A DNA stretch of 64,000 nt, from contig JAKMXF010000288.1 in the NCBI GenBank assembly GCA_024704765.1, forward strand, positions 372,001-436,000, in the 5' to 3' direction. Below are positions 21,163 to 32,000 of this stretch, piece by piece (position 1 is the stretch's first letter; every line of letters starts with the position of its first letter). This stretch comes from Oopsacas minuta. Lineage: Eukaryota > Porifera > Hexactinellida > Lyssacinosida > Leucopsacidae. Under the pieces are notes generated by a model. That model was not told the DNA's origin, made no database searches, and saw only the letters and a list, made by a program, of their open reading frames with translations. A program made the translations under genes and the position numbers.

Positions 21163-22231
21163 CTATATAAAAGCTCGTATGTAAAATTTTCGCATTTGTT
21201 CTAACAGAATAAACGTGATTACTGTGTGTGGACCTATTCTCGCGAAATATGGCAAAAATCCTTTCCATAAACTGAAAATTCCTTCTTTACCGATAACTTT
21301 CCTAGCAACATCAAAGGAATTCTTGTAAAATAAAGTACCATCAGGTAACGGCTTTTGATTCTGAATTCGAGTTTTACAAATATCAACCGGCATAGAAGCG
21401 ACCGTAGTTATGAAACCTGACATCAGTGAAGCGGCGAAATGACATAAAATATCATCTTTGAAGTATTTAGATTCTAACAGGAATTGTTTTGCCTGTGAAT
21501 AAGATGCTAACTGTGCGATATTTACAACTATAGCTCGAATTACTGTCGGGCGCCAGCCATTCCACATTTTCGTCACTCCCTCCTCGCGGGAGATCCTGAC
21601 TAAACCCTCTATCGCGTTTTTATAATTTCGTCTTAGACCCTCGGGAAGCCGTCCGTCACTCGTCATTCTTATGAGCGTCAGATCAGCGGGGGTACCAACG
21701 AAGGCGCCAATTCCTCCTGCAATCAATGCCATACCTCCCTAAAGATACATAAGCAAGTAAGTTATTTATTTTGAAACAAACAACACACAGTAGAACCTCG
21801 TTAATTAATACAAGTTTCCTGATAAGGCGAACATAAATGACCACCCGTTGGGTGTTCGTATTAACGAGGTTCATGTAAATTTCACTATGCAAACTACAGA
21901 CCTTAATCAATATGTTTGGATTTTTCCCTTCTCTTGCAAAATAACGATCCTGTAGTGTTGAGAATATGCCTAGCCGTGTGGTAGTATAGGTAGCTTGTCT
22001 TAACAACCCAGCAGATATTCCATTCCACATTCCTAGAACACCTTCTGCACGGCCTATTTTAACGAATGCATCCAAAGAGCTTGTATATAATTTCCTATTC
22101 TTGCCCTCCCCTGCCATCTGTAATCTGTTCTTTAACAGGTCTAGAGGTTGGACGACAGCTGTTGCTCCCATGCCCGCTAGACCCCCAAACGTGAAGTTTA
22201 TTGATTTTGGAAGTTGTTTTTGTTGTGACAT
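21163..22231 (-). CDS. SLC25A11: Mitochondrial 2-oxoglutarate/malate carrier
   Basis: Exons 22231-21902 and 21738-21163 give 301 aa (human 314). The start at 22231 (MSQQKQLPKS) is preferred over the ATG at 22261, which only adds a leader. All three carrier repeats are visible, each with its signature: QPLDLLKNR, TPADLTLIR and MPVDICKTR. Strong OGC-specific blocks follow: GLAGMGATAVVQPLDL, SAGLLRQATYTTTRLGI, GAFVGTPAD, RMTSDGRLP and GPHTVITFILLEQM. It exchanges 2-oxoglutarate for malate across the inner membrane (malate-aspartate shuttle). The single intron (163 bp) contains an M6 MITE. Confidence 0.96.
21790..21872. mobile_element. M6-family MITE in the SLC25A11 intron
   Basis: ACAGTAGAACCTCGTTAATT at the left and TTCGTATTAACGAGGTTCAT at the right; this is the shortened form of the element at 11383. 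Confidence 0.7.
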
Positions 22232-22261
22232 GTGTATAGCTAACTTCAGTAATACAATCAC

Positions 22262-22810
22262 ATATTAGAATGCGAGGGATTGACGGACATAAGTCGGGAC
22301 AATCTATGGACTCCTTGGTGGCCAATGGGCGACACCAAGGGGTCCAAAGGATCTCTAAATTTGTATCACAGTCTATGGAGGGCCCAAGGGTGAAAAAGGT
22401 TGAGAGTCGCTGGCTTAAGTGCGTATGACCCTTTCCATAATATATCTTGTGGATCCTTGGTTCGGATTTTGGAAAAAACTGCTATAGCCTTTCCAAAGGT
22501 CTTGATAAGGCTTATGGCGCCATGTTTGCAAATTTCTCATAAAAACACGTATACGTACCAGGCAAGGCAATTGTAAGCCAAATTCTTCGGATATCTGTAT
22601 TAAGAGCATGTAACTCTATGGAAAGGCCTTAACAATTTCATTTTGCTTCCGCCGTGGCTACCAGGAGACTATTAGAATCTCATACCCCAGATTGGACATA
22701 ATAGCAACAACAATATTAAACTTTTTGAACATTAAATATCACAAAATCTAAGATGAATTCAGTTACAATTAGAAATCCCAAAAATCTACATATACATAAT
22801 AAAGCAAAAT
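22262..22810. other. Intergenic region with a hAT-like end
   Basis: Spacer between SLC25A11 and the esterase. The string GAAAAAGGTTGAGAGTCGCTGG near 22393 resembles a hAT-type terminal repeat (CAGTGGTTCTCAACC) in reverse. No gene is supported. Confidence 0.4.
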
Positions 22811-23970
22811 TCACACAAAATTGGGGTCTAGCATAAACTTCAAAGCATCTGGTATCCGTTCTCGCCATAATTTATGATGGTGTGTAGTAAAATGTCCGTC
22901 ACATTCAATCGGTGTCGAATAATCCACTTGATAGAAAAAGTCCTTCTCAGGGATCCAGTTTAGATCTCCCAGTGATTCTGCCATGGACCGTGTGACGTAG
23001 AAATTGTCCTCTTCACCCGTGCCACTATCGATATACACACGAAATTTAGGCGCCACATTTCTACTCTCTTCTATGACATCAAAAACTGATTGATCGTTCA
23101 CATCATGGTACCAAAATGAAGGCGCCATACAAATGGCCCCTGAGAAAATTTCGGGTCGCAGGGTTGTTAGGTAAAACGCGAATAATCCACCTAGAGACGA
23201 TCCGAGGACAAAGGAATTATCTGCGTTTGAAATTGTCCTGAAATTATTGTCGATATACGGTTTGACAATCTGAACCATGTAGTCAAGGAATGCATTTGAT
23301 TGGTGAAAATCACGCGGGCAATATTCACGAATTCTATGTCCAGGTTGGATGTCATCGCCATTCGGAACAGCTACGAAAATAAACTCCTTAATCTTCTTTT
23401 TCATCCACAAATCATCAAACATTCTATCAAGATGCCAACCGTATACACTAGACGAGAACATGGATTGTCCGTCCATTGCGTACACAACAGGGAAACTCTT
23501 GGATTCGTTAGAATACCCCGGGGGTAAATACACATAAACAGGACGCTCCACTACACCGAATTTCCCGACAGAATCATTGATGACAGGGGTGTGAATTTGG
23601 AAGTAGAAAAATGACGCGTTTTCTCGGGTATATTCAAGCAGAGGTGGTGATGGTGGCGCGGTGGGATGTTCGTTAGCAGAGTCAGTATTGACAAAAATGA
23701 TTGAATTATTAAAATATTGTGAATTGAAATGGTTATAGGAGTCATTCACGAAATTTCCATTAATTTGGAATTTATACTCGTATCGGCCCTCTTGGAGATC
23801 AACACACCGGGCGTAGCCTTCGGGACAAGGGTGCATTTTATGAGCATTTATGTCCCAACCATTGAATTCTCCAACTAAAGACACATTGTTACTTTTCTGT
23901 TTGGTGTGGTAAACGAATAGACAAGTGTACCAGTAATCACTCTTGAATTCAAATACTTGAGTGCTTCTGT
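22811..23970 (-). CDS. Alpha/beta-hydrolase esterase of the enterochelin-esterase (Fes) type with a CBM48-like N-domain; 5' exon missing
   Basis: The open frame runs upstream of the first ATG (23884) to an acceptor (TTTCTAG) before 23970, so at least one 5' exon is missing. The N-terminal 90 residues (VSLVGEFNGWD...GRYEYKFQINGNFV) have the early-set/CBM48 glycogen-binding look of AMPK-beta and Fes N-domains. The remaining 270 form an esterase_D/Fes fold with the nucleophile elbow GSSLGG, an acid in IDSGTGEED and a His in CDGHF. Fes proteins cleave siderophore esters, but animal members are uncharacterised and I do not assign a substrate. Bacterial origin is possible, but the gene has a splice site and local base composition. 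Confidence 0.75.
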
Positions 23971-24469
23971 CTAGAAAATGGAAATTCTATAATTTCTGAT
24001 TCGAAATTTATACCCAAAATTCAATTGTCTAATATTGCAGATATCTTATTTTTCAGAAATGAAGTAGCGTTTGATAAGATAATACGGTCTTCTTTCCTTA
24101 GAATTTTGCATTTAAGGAAAGTAGACTGACAAGATATATTGGCTTCAGATATTTGATCAAATCTGATTAGAATACATGTCCACTGAAGAAGTATAAGAAT
24201 ATGATTAAACTGGAAGTATAGCCTTATATAAAGTGATGATTTGTACAGCATGCCACTCAACCACTCTTAATCATGTAGATATCACTATGTTGCAATAGCA
24301 TACTAGCCTCGTGATGGATTATGTATATAGATTTCTAGAAATTGCTAATTAAAATTCTAAATTAACCTTCAACGTATTTTATTAAATATTTGCCTAACTT
24401 CTTGGATAAAATATAATCTTAAACTCTTCTAAAAACAAACAACAACAGTTCAAAGGTGACACTTTCATG
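23971..24469. other. Upstream region of the esterase gene
   Basis: A TATATAAGG string on the minus strand near 24222-24230 could be the TATA box of the esterase gene. The first exon could not be identified in this AT-rich stretch. Confidence 0.3.
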
Positions 24470-25984
24470 TTGTAGGTCCTATACCTTCACTTGGGGTCAG
24501 ATCTGGCGATGTTGTAGACCGTCGGGAGCTTGAAGGTAGTTCTGGAGAATGTGGGCTTAAGAGGGATGAGGTCTGGCCAGATGTCTCGGTTTGGTTTATT
24601 TCCTCAGATATAGGTTCAGTTATTCGTATAACTATAGAATATACACGATAAATAGCGTAACATCCACAAACAGGGTGCTAGAGACGTTTCTGGCAAATTC
24701 CCTGTTTGTGGAGGTTCATTTGATGGGGCTAGATATTCCCTCTATTTATATTTCGAACTGTTTCCAGAAGTTTCCCGTTTTTTTGGAGGATTAACTTAGA
24801 TAATTTGAGAAAACCTCTGAATGCCAAATTTCAGTACCCTCTCTTAAGTTGTCGTTATTGGCAGAATACATTGATTTGTAAATAAGTACCGCGTTCTTGT
24901 CTCCTACTCAAGTCCTCAAAACTTCCTGACATAGGTTTGGATTTGACTTCCTCTAGAGTTTCGAGTATGTTCTCACTACTACGGGAGTATGTCTTCACCA
25001 GAGATGAAGGACCTAAAAGTAGAATTCATGTAAACTGAATCATGCAAAATGAAATTTCACCCTTTCCCTAATCTGGATGAAGTAAGGGTCCCACCAAGTT
25101 GTGTCGAACCCTCCCATAATGCTACGAATACCATACACAACTTTCAAATCACTCAAGCGTCCAACAGAATTTTCACCGCTCCAGTTAGCTAGATTCTTCT
25201 CCCAATTTTCAAACACACATAATTTCTTGAAATGGCATATAAACCAACCTATAAGCAGATTGGATTTAGATAAAGAAGGCCAACTATCTTTCCTGGTTAT
25301 GGAAGGCATTTTGGTGGCCATTGGGGTCATACTTCGATAGAGAGGGATGGAGTAATCAACTTCTGAACTGCTAAATCTTCTGAGTGGAGGTTTAGGAGAA
25401 CTTGTCCTTGAAGTTTCTGGCTCTACCAGTCGTGTTGTCACTATTGTCTATAACGGAATTCGTAATTTCTAGTATTTGTAAAGTGAATTTACCGCCATAC
25501 TTATAATTTAGGCTCCAAATGAAATTATTACATCGATTCAGGCGCCAAATGAGCAATTTATATTGAATTAGGCGCGGAAATTGAACATTCTAGGTTTCCA
25601 TTTTAGCACTATCTTGTAAATTTTGGCGCCTAATTGGAAACTGCGTGTATATCGATTTAGGCGCGGAAATTAACTTTATGAACCAATATAACGGCCTGAA
25701 GTGGTTTAAATGGTTCACAACGAGCTAATCTTGCTGATATGGCCGAAATATTTCTGTAAGAACTGTGCAAAGCTCACCTGCTCATCTTCATCCATCTTTT
25801 CTCCAACATACCATTTAGAAAGTTTCTTCCAAGAATTGTCACCTTTATTATAAACAAATTTCACACTTTTTGTTGGTATTGTATAAACAAGAAACACACT
25901 CGACTGATAAACAAGTTTACTCATTACTAAGGGCAGACGTACAATATAGAAAATCAGCGACAACATATTTGAGAGAATGTTCAT
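24470..25984 (-). CDS. Unrecognised gene with an N-terminal membrane anchor (gene model uncertain)
   Basis: Exon 25984-25778 encodes an N-terminal hydrophobic helix (about residues 1-35) and ends MDEDEQ before GTGAGC. The exon 25447 to 25061 continues with a Ser/Pro-rich part and a Trp-rich segment (ENWEKNLANW, GFDTTWWDPYF). Two more coding-like blocks follow downstream, at about 25013-24870 (SSLVKTYSRSSENIL) and about 24605-24475 (ETSGQTSS...LTPSEGIGPTT, then stop). The donor after 25061 is phase 0 while the 25013 block needs phase 1, so either an alternative donor (for example near TATG|GTATTC) or two isoforms exist. I do not recognise the family. Confidence 0.5.
24655..24795. mobile_element. 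M4-family MITE in an intron of the unrecognised gene
   Basis: GTAACATCCACAAACAGGGT at the left and TTTTTGGAGGATTAACTTAG at the right, with internal CCCTGTTTGTGGAGGTTCAT. Confidence 0.65.
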
Positions 25985-26088
25985 TTTTGTTTTTGATAGT
26001 ACATAATGACAGATAAATATATTTCAGGTATATATATATGAACCTATTAACCTATAGAATTACCAGTATATCGGATAACAATACACGA

Positions 26089-29000
26089 CTATGGAGTAAT
26101 TAATAGTGGCAGTGTAATGTGTTGAGTTGTGCCATCATTTGACTTGGCAATAGTGTCACCTTTGAGTGCGTATGTCCATAGCATGTTGTTTGTTTCCACT
26201 ACGACAAGGCCATGAGCTTCACAGCCATATTTTACTGGACGAAAGTTAGCGGTTATTTTCGCGAGGAGGTCGCTGCCCCTTTTTGGAAGTGTGCCACTTA
26301 GAGGAGCAATAGTGAAGGAAGGATCGCTGTTTTTGTCAAGATAAGCGTGGAAATTTTTGTCTTCATCACAGCCAGAATTGAGGCTAAAAAAGACACTCGT
26401 TGGTATGCCCCCTACCTTTTTGGCGCGTATATTTATGACATCATCTGGTTCTGGAAGTGTCGATCTTAGTTTGAGTGAAATTCTCCACAAACACCCTTCA
26501 AATTCCACTTCTAAGACACAATTTGTTTTTATTGCCTTATAAGGAAGGAAAACAAGATGGAAAGCTAGGTTTGTGCCATTTTTCACACCTTCCAAATCCT
26601 CATATGCACCTATGAATTTCACACCTAGGGATCTGTCAAGGAAAGATTTTGAGGTATCTATAGTTCCACTTTGAGAAGGTGTTACTTGGAATTTTACATT
26701 TTCAATTTGAGCGGGAGAATGTTTTAAAGCATAATGTGTCGAAACTGTCGGTGAAGTGAACACTGCCACTTCATCTACATTTGTATTTGGGCGTAAAACA
26801 AGACATATTTCATTTCGAACACGAGAAGCTGATTGGAGGATTGGAGTGTCACTGAAATGTATTGGTCGTGTTGAAGGGTGGCATCTGATTGGACAAGACC
26901 AGATTAATGGTTCATTACTAAGCCGTGTTTTGGTTGCTATGGTAAGTACGTGACACACATGACTCATTTCTAACGGCTTAAAACGTATAGGAATATCTAG
27001 GTTACCATGTGCTGGGATTGGAATGTGTCTTGAGTTTGTTAAAAGAATAGACATGGTTTGATTTGCAATTTCTGGTAGAGATATATCTACAGATAGGTCG
27101 ATATCAAGTGGGTTTTGGAAGTAAACAAATTTTGCGGCGTTCGAGCCGATTTCTGAATAAATATGGACGGGGTCAATTTCTCCTGGTGGCAGTCCGACAC
27201 CTTTCAAGTGGTACGAGAGTGTCCCAAGATCTTGCGACACAAAGTTAAGTGTCGTTGAATGCCCGCCTTCTCCAAGAGTCGATGGCTTAAACCGAATTAA
27301 AATCTCCAACTCATTGCGTGGGGGAACTGATATCCTTTCAGATTGGTTGAAAACGTAAAAGTGATCGGTTCGACTTATGTCCCAAAAGTAGACTGTTTGG
27401 ATATCAAGTGGGTTACAAAGCAAGACCTTATGGGTCGCTTCTTTTCCGAGGGGACATTCTAGAACTGGACATGTAATCGGTTCGGGATCTGTTCCAGTTA
27501 GTTCCAGTTTGAACCATATTTCGTCACCTTTTGCCTCTGTTATGGTTACACTTGCCTCTTGTGTACCCTTTCTAACTGGTGAAAATGTCAGATTTATGAC
27601 ACATTTTTCAGAAGGTGTTAAATCCAATTCACCAGGCCCAGTGAGTCCCTCCCCGTCGACACATAAAGTGGCGGTAAAACCTCTATTTTCATGAGGATTT
27701 TGGAAATTGAATCCGATTATATTATTTGTGAAAATCGGTTTTGAGATTTGAATAGTGTCCTGTGGCATACCTGGGCTCACAAACACCTTTATTGTGTACC
27801 ACACCCGATTGGTGGTGCCATCTGGATGATCCACATTATTGAATCTAGGCGACACATGGCCAAGTGGCGCGTCAGCCACAAATATGATAGTGCCACAATA
27901 TGTTCCTCTATGTTTGGGTGAAATTAGAAGTTCGTATGTCATTATGCTATTCGGGTGAACTGAAAAACTTGTGTGGCCAGTTGAGAATTCGAGATTTGTG
28001 CTTGCTTTGAAATTGGCGGTTCTTTCTGAATAATTTGGCACTGAAATGGCACAGGTCTGTTGCTCACCCACGCGACAACTTACGACAATTTCCCCCATTG
28101 ATTCTGGAACTAACGAACGGCCTAAAACCGAGAAATGATGCTCAGTTCCAGTTTCACCATTCGTCATTTCTACTTCGCCACTAAAATGCCCTGGAATCGT
28201 TGGTCGGAAAATAAGTGGGAAGTATGCTGTTTCCAACGCGCGTATGGTGAAGAGAGAGGGTCCATGGAACCCGACACCCTTGAGCACAACATCCAAGACC
28301 CATTCTCGCTTAGATGGATTGACAACAGGGATTTGTTGGCTAATATTTTTGAGTGCAGGACATTCCATTTGGATTACAGGATGGATTTCTGAGGGCACGA
28401 CTAATGATAAGATTTGGTAGAGACGGGTCTCATGAGAATTTTTCAACACCACCCGACATTTATACTGCCCAGCAACCGTAGCTGTGAATTGGAATGCAAG
28501 ATCAGCTGATTGATTTGGCGGTAAGGTAATGGTTGGGGGGAAGGTGAAATTCTCAGAATTGGAACTAATCGAAAAAGTCATTTTCGGATCCTCAAGTGTT
28601 TTGTTTTTATTTACGGGTTGAGTTGAGATATTTAGGGCTCGCGTGGCAATGTCTAAAATGGCCTGAGGCATCGAATCAGTTAGAATTCTATAATCGTACT
28701 CTTCATCCGACATATTTTGGTGAGCTAGACTGTAGAGTGCTTCCTCAAGTGCCGGATTTTGTGGTGAAATTATAAGAATTTCGTTCGCCATTTGGTCGAT
28801 AGCCGATTTTGTCAAATAAGTCTCATCATCCGCTTCCGAAATGCCAAATGCGCTTGCTTGATTGGTTGTTATTCGATTTGAATCAGAGTTAGTTACATAT
28901 GGAACTAACGTAGGTAGTGGATAAGTTGTGTGGCTATCTATTGCGACAACAAACTGGCCTTTCTGTGTATTAGTAAATAACAACAAACAATATCTGTCGG

Positions 29001-32000
29001 ATAGATAGAACGGGATAAATGTCACGAGGAGAGAAGTGTAATCTTTCGAGTGAAGGGCTAAAGCATTTCCGTCTGGGCAAAATAAATTCACTTCAAGATT
29101 GAATGATTTTTCGAATAAACCGATTGGAATTTTTGATTGTTTTTCGGAGCTCAGATTTCCCTCAGCTTCGAATACTTGTATTTTATAGGTTTCAGTTCCA
29201 GTTTTGTCAATTGACACCCACAAATCTTGTTTTTCATACAAAAGCGCGCGGATTTTGACCACTTTCAAAGGAATAATATTTGTCACCTTTCCGATAAGAT
29301 TGAAAGAAAGAATCGATCCATGATTACTGCCCGGTTCCCCAACAAGGAGAAGCAATGCCCGCTTAACCGACACAAACTGCACCACATAACTAACTGGCAG
29401 ATAAGTAACACCTTTGGGTAACACCTTAATATGAATACCATTTGGAAGTGTGAAAAATTCACGATCATCCCCTTTCAAAAATGCAGTATAAACCAAAGTT
29501 TTCTGTGACGGATTTTCGATTTTGATTTCATAAGTTGTCGACTGGTTCGTGGGTGTCAAAATACCTTCAAATTCAATGTCACGTTTTGGGAGGTAAGAAG
29601 GCAAACGTATGAACAAATGGGTACAGAGTAGGATCATGAAAATAGGGTTGGGCATAATTAAATCGCTGACAGTAACTTCAAAGTCGAATAGAATGCTCTG
29701 TAAACTTTCGATTATCTTGCTTGCATTATGCAGACAATGTTCAGGACTCTGTGGTTGTAAATATAAATTGTTCAAAAGTGTCTTTCCCAAATGTGGCACA
29801 TACTTTAAAATTGTACAAGCAAACATTATGCCATCAATTAGGTCAATGTCAAAACCGACAATTTTTCGATCTATCAAATTCTCACAGGTTGCGCCTTGTA
29901 AAAGGTGTTTGTTTGTTTGGAAGTTGTTGTTTAACCAGTCTAATATTGTCAGTTCTTGTTGTGAGTAAACATTACTTTGTTTACCAATAAAATTGGGGTT
30001 TATTGACACCTTTGCAAGGACGAAAACTTTCACAATCTGTAAGAGAATATCGGTCCAAGCACGTGAGGAACATTCATGGAATTTATCCAATTCGGAAATA
30101 TCCGGCTGACGTTGATAGACCTTTTGGAACCATAAATTGTACTCTTCTGGAACTAATAGGATTTCAGGAGAGACATGTGGCAGATGCGCCCCATGTACTT
30201 GTAAAACCGCGAGGATAGCTGTGACCATTTGGTATTTGTATACGATACGTTCATTTTCTGGATAATGAATCAACGTATTGACCGGGACATCCGGTATTAA
30301 TCTGCCACTTAGATGTTGGACAATTTCCAGAATTCCTTTCGATTTGTATTTTCCGATCGACAGAGCGAAGGGCCCGCTGGAACAATCCATGGTTCCAAGT
30401 ACCTCTGGCGACTGAATTGGGAAATAATGCTTCGGCCAAGCATGATACGTTAGCCAACGACAGATCGCAGAATTTACATCTTCAAGGAAAATTGTGTCGA
30501 GACTGGAAAGACTAGTTTCAAAGTGTGAAAATAGTGTCGACATGTTAGGAATGGTTTGTGAGCTGGTGGATGAAGATATTATTGTGTCGCCTGGTGGCAC
30601 TAATTGTGGCACACCATCAGAATCAATTTGGAAATTGATAGATTCAGAATGAGATGCGAAAAATCTGTATAAGCTAAACATACAATTTTCAACTGAGAGC
30701 AACAACGGAACTTGTACTTTTTGCCCAAAATTGTCGGTAAAGACAATCGAATCTTTGAGGCAAATTCTGTCGCTTCCTTTGACAGTAATTGTGACAGACA
30801 TGTGGCACGATTTGTCGATGGACGGATGGATAGTTCCAATTTTAAATTTTTTCGGGAAATCAGTGGGTTTGGCATCGTTAATAGATAAGGTGACAAATTG
30901 TGGCAGAGTAGGTGGTTCACAGTATAATATGTCTGTTGATGAATAGCCCATCAAATTGCAGGTTAGCGTGCGTTTGAGTGAAATATTGAGCGGGATATTT
31001 GTGAGAATTAATTCGGTTGGTGTGACCGAAATTTCTGGCGAAATAACCCGGCCTTTAAGGGAAACAGTAGCGAAGGGCTGAGACAATTCTTCAGACAGAA
31101 ATATTTGTATTTGTGATTCGAAATTTGCATGACAGGATGGCGAAAATGCCACTAAAAGTGTCACAATTTCATTTGGCAGAATCCCAAGTGGCTGGGTGGC
31201 GTCAAGTGGCATCATAGAGGTGTTAAACAAAATAAAAACACAACTTTCGATATTTCTAAGTGCTTTTATTGTTGCTACAAACTCCATTCTTCTACTCGAA
31301 ATATTTCTAACATGAATCGATTTGAAATTATTCGGTAACACATAAGCTGTTTGTAAAAATACTTCCGGTTCCGTGAAACTTAGTTCCAGATTGGAGACTG
31401 TTAGCGGCGTTTCTAATGACGTGGCTAGGATACGGCGTGATGGGGTTGGAATGTCTGGTATTTTGGGTAGATAAAATGTCTGTGATTCTGAGACAGGAGG
31501 CCAGGGTGAAGCGGGTGGGGGAGCAGCCAATTCTGAGTTAACAAAAATTGGAAGTGTGAAATCGTATGACGCAACTTCTCGAGGCGTGAATATTAGTTTA
31601 ACTTTGAGGGTCGATTTTGATTGGATGTCAAGCGTGTATACGTCAGGCGGCAAATTTGGCTGTTGGTTTAGAAATATACATTTTTCTGAGGACTTAAATG
31701 TTGAAATGGAAAAATCTTTATGATCAATGAAATCGAAAGTTAAGCGCGCCAAAACACCTGACTTATTGGTCAGTGAAAATGGAAGGATAGTTTTAGCGCC
31801 ACAATACACGCCACCAAACTTGAAAAGTGGCACATCTGCCACCACAATTGGTCTGATAACATTCCCCGAAGCACGAATGGAAATTGAAGAATCTTGTTTG
31901 AATTTCAAAATAATTGGAACATCGAATTTCCCTATTTTGGAGGCACTAACCTCCACAGTTAGTTTAACCACTCCTCCAGTTGGAACTATGCCACTTGACG

